Origin: DATATB01 sp036268995
Lineage (GTDB): Bacteria > Planctomycetota > Planctomycetia > Pirellulales > PNKZ01
Direction of reading: 5' to 3'
Assembly: GCA_036268995.1 (NCBI GenBank)
Contig: DATATB010000200.1
Location: forward strand, 1 to 16,691
Length of the DNA stretch: 16,691 bases
Numbering within the stretch: position 1 is the stretch's first letter; each line of letters opens with the position of its first letter. Shown in pieces: positions 8,615-16,100 of the stretch. The notes below the pieces were generated by a model. That model saw only the letters and a list, made by a program, of their open reading frames with translations, was not told where the DNA came from and made no database searches. A program made the position numbers and the translations under genes.

Positions 8615-11029
8615 GGAACTGTTGGCGGTATCGACGGTCGAATGAAATTCGATCCATTCGCCGCCCGTGCTGGTGAGCGCCGCGTTGTGCGCGAGCGTTA
8701 CCGCGCCGCCGTAATACTGCACTGAGCGGGTCGCGACGGACCCGCCCGCGATCAAGGCGGGGCCAACTTGCACGTCGAGCGCTTCGATGTCGGGCGAGCT
8801 GGTCGAGCCGCCGACGGCGCCGTTGAAAGTCGTGAGCCCGGTCGTGATGCTATGCAGCGTAAACCGGCCGCCGCTGCTGTCGAGCGTGGAGTTGAAGTCG
8901 ATCCATTCGCCGCGCGAGCTGGTGAGCGACGTTTCCTGCGTGATCGTCACCGGGTTGCCGTAATACTGCACCGAGCGGGTCGAAACGGTCCCGCCCTCGA
9001 TCTGGGCAGGGCCGACTTGCACGTCGAGCGCTTCGATGTCGGGCGAACTGGCCGAGCCGCCGACGGCCCCGCCGAAAGTCGTCAGGCCGGCCGTGACCAC
9101 GTGCAGCGTATCCAGTCCGCTGCCAATGCCGTCCACCGTCGAGCCAAAGATAATCGCGCCGGCAGCGCCCGTGCCGGTACTTTTCAGCGTCGTTTCCTGG
9201 GAGATGGTGACTGCCCCGGCATAGCTCTGCGTGCCCAGCGTCGAGATCGAGCCGCCGTCGATTTCCGTCGGCCCGCCTGTGACGCTGATGCTCTCGAAAC
9301 CGGCCGAAGTAGCCGAACTGCCCACGGCCCCTTCGAAACGCGTCAAACCTGCCGTGGAGATCGTGAGCGAACCAGCGAGGGGAAAAGCGAGCCCTAAGTC
9401 GACCGGATCATAAAGGTCGATGGGGCCGCCATTGACAGTCGAACCAAACGTGATCGCACCGTTGGCTCCTGTGCCCGTGCTGACCAGAGTGGTCTCGCCC
9501 ACGACGGTGACTGCGCCGGCATAATACTGCGTGGAGCTGGTGGCAATCGCGTAACCGGCGGACGTGATTAGAGTCGGGCCGTTTGTCACGTCCACGAATG
9601 CGAGGATACCATCGCCAATGACCGGGCTACTATTGCCAAACCCAGGAGGGATGGAATCGAGGCCAGTAGTATTGCTGCCGACGTTTTGATCGAAGGCCGT
9701 CGTGCCGGCGGTGCTGACCGTCAGCCCGCCCGCGACAATGGGAGCACCACCCACCGCCCCCAGATTTACGGACCAGTCGAATGTAATGTTGCCACCGGTT
9801 CCGCTGCCGTCGCTGGTGAACGTGACGTTGCCGTCGACGAGTGAAACGGGGCCCCCGTACTCCTGTGTGGTCGTAGTGGTAATCGAGTTAGTATCGATTT
9901 CGATCGTTCCGCCCTGTACGTTCAGGCTTCCGATGTTGACCGTGCCGCCGAACGTGGTGACGCCCAGAGTACTCACCGTCAAATCGCCGCCGATCTGATT
10001 CGGAGCGGGCGTGCCGTCCGTGACAAACAACAGCGGACTGGTCCCAAGAGTGGCAGATAGGAGTAGTTCTCCAGTGACCGTCGAACCGAACGTGATGTTG
10101 CCACTGCCAACGCTCTCGCCATCGCTGCTGCTGTTGAGCGTCATGGGATAGATGTTGGCCAGCAGAACCGGCCCGTCGTAAAGCTGGCTGCCGGCCGTGT
10201 CAAAGTTGCCGTCCAACGAAATAGTGCCGGCGGTTCCGCCGCTGCCCGCGCCCGTGTTGACGGTCAAATTGTTGACGTAGGAGTAATGCCCGCCGGCGTT
10301 GGTGAGGCTCGTGAGGATCACATTGCCGCCGGCGGTCGACGCTGTGCTCGTGCTGGTGTCGATCGTCAGATTTTTGTTGCCGGCCGCGGCTGAAACGGTG
10401 GCGCTGCCAAAGTTGACGCTGCCTGGAGAGTCCGTCGCGAGCTGCGCCGTTTTGATCGTCACCGACGCGCTATCAATGATCACATTCCTGGCGTAGTTGA
10501 AATGGATACTGGCGGCGGCCGACGAGCTACTGCCCGTGTTGATCGAACTGGCCTCCAAGATGATGCCATCGGCGCTGCCGGGCATCGAATTGACGTCGAA
10601 CCCTGGAATGGTCGCGCCGCTGAGATCGCCGACGACGAAGTTATTGATTTGGGTATTGTTGTGACTGAGATCGAAATCGAGGTGCACGATGCCGGCATCG
10701 GCCGCGGAGATCACGATGCTGTTGCTATTGAACGTCACGCCCGTCAGCGGACTGCCGGTGAAGGTGTTGCCGGGATCGGAGATCGTGATCTCGCCCAGCG
10801 CGTCGGACGTCATCGTGAGATTGGCCGTGTCGGCCGTGGCCTTCGAGATGACGAGCGTCTCGTTGCCGGCGGTGCCCGTCTCGCTGACCGTGTAGGCCAG
10901 CATGCGGCGGTCTTCGAGCGATTCCAGCCGCAATTTCCGCGGGCGGGCGCCAGATTTTCGCTGGCGGCGCCGCTCGGAGCGAGAAGACGGTCGAAAAGCA
11001 CCGTTGAGCCAGGAGCCGAATCGAGACAT
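6671..11029 (-). CDS. Giant LEPR-XLL-type surface/secreted beta-helix repeat protein (1452 aa)
   Basis: A 1452-residue Ser/Thr/Gly/Ala-rich protein in which I see no cysteine, as expected for an extracellular beta-strand repeat protein. The N-terminus is strongly basic and ends in LRLESLEDRRMLA (33-45), the planctomycetal LEPR-XLL motif, thought to be a sorting signal; no ordinary hydrophobic signal peptide is seen. Residues 46 to about 280 are non-repetitive. From about 280 to 805 there are roughly six stalk repeats of the form YxGxVTxxxxTxLxSTG, then xxFxSTVDG, then GLTTFxGAVG, then GPxxIxGG, resembling filamentous-haemagglutinin or autotransporter-like beta-strand repeats. The last 647 residues (from AGLTITTSYPYT) are shared with the upstream gene and include RTX-like turns (NVLIGGQSQATLVAGDGAD). 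GAGGGTGA at 11037-11044, 7 nt before ATG, supports the start. A surface or adhesion role is inferred. Confidence 0.93.
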   Translation of the reverse strand: MSRFGSWLNGAFRPSSRSERRRQRKSGARPRKLRLESLEDRRMLAYTVSETGTAGNETLVISKATADTANLTMTSDALGEITISDPGNTFTGSPLTGVTFNSNSIVISAADAGIVHLDFDLSHNNTQINNFVVGDLSGATIPGFDVNSMPGSADGIILEASSINTGSSSSAAASIHFNYARNVIIDSASVTIKTAQLATDSPGSVNFGSATVSAAAGNKNLTIDTSTSTASTAGGNVILTSLTNAGGHYSYVNNLTVNTGAGSGGTAGTISLDGNFDTAGSQLYDGPVLLANIYPMTLNSSSDGESVGSGNITFGSTVTGELLLSATLGTSPLLFVTDGTPAPNQIGGDLTVSTLGVTTFGGTVNIGSLNVQGGTIEIDTNSITTTTTQEYGGPVSLVDGNVTFTSDGSGTGGNITFDWSVNLGAVGGAPIVAGGLTVSTAGTTAFDQNVGSNTTGLDSIPPGFGNSSPVIGDGILAFVDVTNGPTLITSAGYAIATSSTQYYAGAVTVVGETTLVSTGTGANGAITFGSTVNGGPIDLYDPVDLGLAFPLAGSLTISTAGLTRFEGAVGSSATSAGFESISVTGGPTEIDGGSISTLGTQSYAGAVTISQETTLKSTGTGAAGAIIFGSTVDGIGSGLDTLHVVTAGLTTFGGAVGGSASSPDIEALDVQVGPAQIEGGTVSTRSVQYYGNPVTITQETSLTSSRGEWIDFNSTLDSSGGRFTLHSITTGLTTFNGAVGGSTSSPDIEALDVQVGPALIAGGSVATRSVQYYGGAVTLAHNAALTSTGGEWIEFHSTVDTANSSAGLTITTSYPYTNDSGSPQLFNAAVGSHGPLGYLAANVEGGIVLNSPIRTTGDMLLGGTTLMPAVLQVNADLFSSLGSIGLTSSMRVFTSIGDTISAPTGTITFSAGSGSSGQSLVALYSTMQATGVFVTGGAASNQLQLQPLGTDLLVNESGINSGTIGSYQGVETAVTGMPFVQYTNEQNIALEYSPGTESTSTLSIFTASNGSPTAVTNAILPIASFDPTSTSAAANKVNFYLEDNDITNVDVRVGRGNQTVDASQTNANTLLEGDAYQEAGVSDTLMGGRAYNVLIGGQSQATLVAGDGADINLAIPAVGVVGSPPFVPVANYIFTHYEYTVAGGVGQWTATPTSIGGTPVVDTVNGSATTQNQTTTNEVVTNGADVINASGIMLTSGQATINSSPSSNTIDALTQANVDAVEQAAIETIFPQATSGSSVFSSSSSPAGTQVVAAIPINYSPTPTAQSTDYAAPPVFYIPAQYASGRTPLLISDPLSGDTIHVDYNSDGTQVTISAAGFTQTWNTSLFSSIQIAANGNAVEVSAAAGNMTFGSIDAQSKQAYASIQYITVVQPIFVAGAPPITPPSYTPSIYVSGAQKLTINNESGISSSGATLLQLASSVSVVGQSELTDGSSSIALNNYGKVTINSNYARP
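8615..10190 (-). repeat. Stalk repeat array in the downstream giant protein (about six units)
   Basis: Successive units open with YDGPV, YGGPV, YAGAV (twice), YGNPV and YGGAV. Each continues through a TxLxS strand, an xxFxSTVD strand and a GLTTFxGAVG strand, then GPxxIxGG. Units are about 75-105 codons. The last three are the most alike and match units of the upstream gene almost base for base; the first three are diverged. A right-handed beta-helix or stacked beta stalk is inferred. Confidence 0.8.
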
Positions 11030-11036
11030 GGACAGA

Positions 11037-11044
11037 TCACCCTC
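11037..11044 (-). promoter_or_regulatory. Ribosome binding site of the downstream giant gene
   Basis: The minus strand reads GAGGGTGA, 7 nt before the ATG at 11029. It fixes the start directly ahead of the basic LEPR-XLL leader. Confidence 0.7.
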
Positions 11045-11126
11045 GGGAGATGCAGGGGAAATTCGCAGGAGTAGGAGCGAGAGAAGCCTGCCGACCGAAT
11101 CGGCAGTCGAAGACGAGCGAATTGCT

Positions 11127-11154
11127 AGCAGCTAGGTGGATCCTAACTGCTTTT
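11127..11154 (+). terminator. Possible plus-strand terminator hairpin
   Basis: AGCAGCTAGG (11127-11136) pairs with CCTAACTGCT (11142-11151) at 9 of 10 positions around a 5-base loop, and the plus strand continues into T residues to 11154. No plus-strand gene lies upstream, so it may instead act on minus-strand transcripts leaving the giant gene or block antisense transcription. Confidence 0.35.
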
Positions 11155-11158
11155 GAAA

Positions 11159-11190
11159 CCGAGTAAAGCAAAAGGTACCGAATTACTCGG
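11159..11190. repeat. Perfect 8-bp inverted repeat in the spacer
   Basis: CCGAGTAA (11159-11166) pairs exactly with TTACTCGG (11183-11190) around a 16-base loop that contains the palindrome GGTACC. On the minus strand it is followed by TTTC. It could be a weak terminator for the upstream giant gene or an operator for the downstream one. Confidence 0.45.
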
Positions 11191-11254
11191 ATTTGCGGGA
11201 GCCCGACTTTTTTGTCGCCCCCCACCCCCCCGCTGCGGTGCTTACGTGAAGCTT

Positions 11255-13141
11255 CTATGGCCTAATGTTGTTGCTGTCGATGGTGACGTTGCCGCTGCCG
11301 TAGTTGGTGAGCGAAAGCGACGACGTGCCGTCGGTCAACCCGGTTTGGCCCACGGTGCTCACGCTGCTGGACAACTGATACAGCGTGCCCAGGCTGACAG
11401 CAGCGCCCGATTCGTTATCGATCGTCAGCGTTTGGGCGCCGCTGACATTGATTGACGGAATGGCCGGCGGCGCGACGAGATATTGGATCGAAGCGTACGC
11501 TTGCTTCGACTGGGCGTCGATCGACCCAGTGGTCGAATTCCCGGCAGTGGCGGAGCTTTCCACGGCATTGCCGTTGGCGTCGACTTGGATCGAGCTGAAC
11601 AGCGACGAATTCCAGGTCTGGTCGAAGCCGGCGGCGGTGACCGTCACCTGCGAGCCGTCGCTGCTGAGATCGACGTCGATCGTATCGCCGGTGCTCGAGT
11701 CGCTAATCAACAGCGGCGTCGCGCCGGACGCGTATTGCGCCGGAACATAAAACACCGGCGGAGCGGCGTAATCGGTGCTCTGCGTGGTCGGCGTCGGCGA
11801 GTAATTGATCGGAATCGCCGCGACGACCTGCGTGCCCGCAGGGCTCGAACTGCTGGAGAAGACGCTTGAGCCCGAAGCCGTTTGCGGGAAGATGGCTTCG
11901 ATCGTGGCCGTTTCGGCCGCGTCGACATTGGCCTGCGTGAACGTCTCGGTCGTGTTGGAACCGGGGCTGCTATTAATGGTCGCTTGCCCGCTGGTCAGCA
12001 TGCTGCCCGCGGCATTGATCACGTCGGCGCCGTTACTGACGATCTCATTGGTGGTATTCGAGTTCTGAGTCGCGGCTGAACCGTTGACCGTATCTACAAC
12101 AGGATTACTGCTGATGGAGGTAGGCATGTCCGCCCATTGTCCGACGCCGCCTGCAACCGTGTACTCGTAGTGCGTAAAGATGTAATTGGCTACCGTCGGC
12201 GAAACGTCGCCGCTGCCAGGGGCAATGTCGGCGCCGTCACCGGCCACCAGCGTCGCCTGACTTTGGCCGCCGACGAGCACGTTGTAGGCATGTCCGCCCG
12301 TCAGCGTGTCGCTGACGCCTGCCTCTTGATAGGCATCGCCCTCGAGTAGCGTATTGGCGTTGGTCTGACTGGCATCCACCGTCTGGTTGCCGCGGCCCAC
12401 GCGGACGTCGACGTTGGCAATGTCGTTGTCTTCCAGGTAGAAATTGGCCTCGTTGGCGACGGCCGACGTGCTGAAGGGCTCGAACGAGGCGATCGGTAGA
12501 ATCGTGGTGGTCACCGCGGTCGGCGAACTATTGCTGGCCGTGAAGATGCTCAACGTGGACGTCGACTCGGTGCCTGGCGAATATTCCAGAGCGATGTTTT
12601 GCTCGTTGGTGTATTGGACGAACGGCACCGTCTGGCCGGCCCCGTTCACGCCCTGGTAGCTGCCGATCGTGCCGCTGTTGATGCCGCTTTCGTTGACCAG
12701 CAGGTCTTCGCCCAGCGGCTGCATATGGAGCTGGTTCGAAGCCGCGTTGCCCGTGACAAACACCCCGGTTGCCTGCATGGTGCTGTAGAGCGCCACGAGG
12801 CTCTGGTCACTATAGCCGGTGCCGGCCGAAAACGTGATCGTGCCCGTCGGCGCGCTGATCGTGTCGCCAATGCTGGTGAACACCCGAATGCTCGAAGTCA
12901 GGCCGATCGAACCGAAGGTGGACTTGAGATCGGCGTTGACCTGCAGCACGGCGGGCATGAGCGTCGTGCCGCCCAAGAGCATGTCGCCCGTGGTGCTAAT
13001 CGGCGAGTTCAGCACAATGCCGCCCTCGACGTTGGCCGCCAGATAACTCAGCGGGCTTTGGCCGCCGACCGCTGTATCGAACAACTGCGGCGAGCCGCTG
13101 TCATTGGTGTAGGGATAGCTCGTGGTGATGGTCAGGCCCGC
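11255..13141 (-). repeat. Shared C-terminal domain, copy 2 (paralogous with 6671-8614)
   Basis: This region encodes the last 628 residues of the upstream giant protein, from AGLTITTSYPYT to TIDSNNIRP. Residue identity with copy 1 is high throughout. The main differences are shorter loops after the RTX-like turns (about 12220-12260) and near the C-terminus (about 11460). Confidence 0.9.
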
Positions 13142-16100
13142 GGGATTTCTGCCGGCATCCACAGTCGAGTTGAAGTCGATCCATTCGCCGCGCGAGCTGG
13201 TGAGCGCCGTGTTCTGCGCGATCGTCACCGGGTTGCCGTAATACTGGACCGAGCGGGTCGCAATGACCCCGCCCTCGATCTCGGCTGGCCCGACTTGCAC
13301 GTCGAGCGCTTCGATGTCGGGCGAACTGGCCGAGCCGCCGACGGCCCCGACGATCGTCGTCAGACCGGCCGTGACCACGTGCAGCGTATCCAGTCCGCTG
13401 CCGATGCCGTCGATGGTCGAGCCAAAGCTGATGGCGCCGGCAGCGCCCGTGCCGGTGCTCTTCAGCGTTGTTTCGCTCGAGATCGAGATTGCCCCGGCAT
13501 AGTTCTGCGTGCCCAGCGTCGAGATCGAGCCGCCATTGACTTGGGTCGGCCCACTCGTGACGTTCAAGCTTTCCAGATCGGGCGCCCCGGCCGAACCGCC
13601 GACGGGGCCGCTGAACGTCGTCAGCCCGGTTGTGTTGACGACCAGCGTCTCGGTGCCGGCACTTCCATCAATCAACGAGTTGAAATTAATCCATTCGCCG
13701 CGCGTGCTGGTGAGCGTCGTGTCCTGCGTGATCGTCACCGGGTTGCCGTAATACTGCACCGAGCGGGTCGCAATGACCCCGCCCTCGATCTCGGCGGGGC
13801 CGACTTGCACGTCGAGCGCTTCCATGTCGGGCGAACTGGCCGAGCCGCCGACGGCCCCGACGATCGTCGTCAGACCGGACGTGACCACGTGCAGCGTGTC
13901 CAGTCCGCCGCCAATGCCGTCGATGGTCGAGCCGAAGCTGATCGCGCCGGCAGCGCCGGTGCCGGTGCTCTTCAGCGTCGTTTCGCTGGAAATCGTAACG
14001 GCGCCAGCGTAGTCTTGCGTCGTCGCGGTGGAAACCGAGCCGCCGTCGAACTCGGTCGAGCCGCTCTTCACATCCAGGCTTTCAACGCTAAGAGCAGCAT
14101 CGATTTCCGTAGCGCCTTGAGTGGCGACGACGAGGACGAGATCGCCTGTCACCGCGGCCGAAAAAACCAGCTTCGTCTGGGCGGTCACGTCGATCGTAGT
14201 GGGCGTGCCGCCGCCCAGGATGCTGCCGAGCGTCAAGCTTCCCAGAGCGTCCAGGTACACGCTGCTGGGCTGGACCGTGAGCGAGCCGATCGAAACGATT
14301 TGCTGAGCCGTGTTCGCATCGTCGGCGAACTGGATGCGGTTCGTGCTGGTGCCGATGGGGCCGCTCGTCACCAGTGTCACCGAGGCGCCGGTCGTGCCGA
14401 TCTCGGCGGTCGAATTGGTGGCCGCCAGCGCCGAAATGCCGCCTGTGCCGGCGGTCAGCGTGATGTTACCTCCGTTGCCGTTGAGCGCCGTCGCGGTCCC
14501 GGCTCCATCGTCCAGGATGATCTGGCCCGCGCCCGCGGTGTCTTGCACGACATTCACGGAGGCCCCGGCGGTGGTGGCGGGCGTGGCGGTCGAGAGTGTG
14601 ATGTTGCCGGTCTGGGCCGTATCGCCAATGGTCACGCTGCCCGCGGCCGTGGTGAAGATCTGGGCCAGTTCGGCGCTGGTGAGATTGATGCCGGCCACGG
14701 GGCTGCTGTTGCTGCCGCCGATCTGCATCGGCCGTGACTCGACCGAAGATTGGATCGCGACGCCGGCCGCCGCGGCCGTGACGCTCGCCGCGAACTCGCT
14801 CACCGTACCGTTGCTGAAGGCGTCCACGTACAGGTTGCCGCTGGAGTCGAAGGCCAGGGCGTTGGGTTCCGATAGCCCGGTGAACGTGGCGCTGGGCGTG
14901 GTGGCCCCCGGAGCGAACTCGCTCACCGTGCCGTTGCTGTAGTTGGCCACGTACAAGTTGCCGCTGGAGTCAAAGGCCAGGGCCTCGGGACTGGATAGCC
15001 CGGTGAGCGTGGCGCTGGGCGTGCTGGCTCCCGGCGCGTACTCGCTCACCGTGCTGCCGCCGCCGTCGGCCACGTACAGGTTGCCGCTGGAGTCGAAAGC
15101 CAGGGCGCGGGGATCGCCAAGCCCGGTGAGCGTAGCACTGGGCGTGGTGGCCCCCGGAGCGAACTCGCTCACCGTACCGCTGAAGTCATTGTTGTCCACG
15201 TACAGGTTGCCGCTGGAGTCAAAGGCCAGGGCGACGGGATCGACAACCCCGGTGAGCGTGGCGCTGGGCGTGGTCGCCCCCGGCGCGAATTCGCTCACCG
15301 TACCGATGGTGTAGTTGGCCACGTACAGGTTGCCGCTGGAGTCAAAGGCCAGGGCGGCGGGGTAAGTGAGCCCGGTAAGCGTGGCGCTGGGCGTGGTGGC
15401 CCCCGGCGCGAACTCGCTCACCGTACCGCTACTGCTGTAGTTGGCCACGTACAGGTTGCCGCTGGAGTCGAAGGCCAGCGCGGCGGGATAGCCAAGCCCC
15501 GTGAGCGTGACGCTGGCCGTCGTGGCGAGCGAGCGCGTAGCTCCCACCACGGCCGGGTTGCTGCTGGTGTCGATGTTCACATCGGCCCCACGTAGCGTAA
15601 TGGTGCCAGTCGTCGTGACCGTAGCTCCGGCGCTGATCGCCAACGTGCCGACGCCGTCGTCGCCTGTCTCGGCTGGCGTCAGATCGGCGCCCAACATGAT
15701 CGATCCGCCGCCGGCGTTGATCGTACCGCCGGCGGCCACGACCAGGTTCGTACGGGCCGTGACATCGATCGTCAGGCTCGGGCCGGAAGCGACGACGTTA
15801 TCGAGCATCAGGCTGCCTAAGCCGTCTAAATAAACGCTGCTGGGCTGAAGGGTCGGCGATCCGATCGAGACCACCTGTTGCGCCGTGTTCGAATTGTCGG
15901 CGAACTGCACGCGGTTGCTGCTGGTGCCGATCGGGCCGGTGGTCAAGAGCGTCACGGCCGAGCCGCTGGTGCTGATCTCGGCCGTGCTGTTGCTGGCCGA
16001 CAGAGCCGAAATACCGCCGGTGCCGGCGGTAATTTTGATCGAACCGCCGTTGCCATTGAGCGCTGTGCCGCTTCCCGCGCCGTCGTCCAGAATGACCTGG

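Larger units (their letters stand above)
11030..11254. other. Structured spacer between the two giant genes
   Basis: A 225-bp gene-free spacer. From the upstream stop it holds a G7-T-G6 tract on the coding strand (11218-11231), a small CGAC-T6-GTCG stem-loop (11204-11217), a perfect 8-bp inverted repeat (11159-11190), a near-perfect 10-bp hairpin (11127-11151) and the ribosome binding site of the downstream gene. On the minus strand TTTACT (11162-11167) and TAGGAT (11140-11145), 16 bp apart, are a weak promoter candidate. Confidence 0.6.

Noticed and set aside
12599..14737. Long plus-strand open frame of 712 codons opposite the upstream giant gene
   Set aside because: It is antisense to highly repetitive coding DNA, its Arg/Asp/Ala/Gly-rich translation simply repeats with the period of the sense gene, and it has no domain features. 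It is a high-GC shadow.
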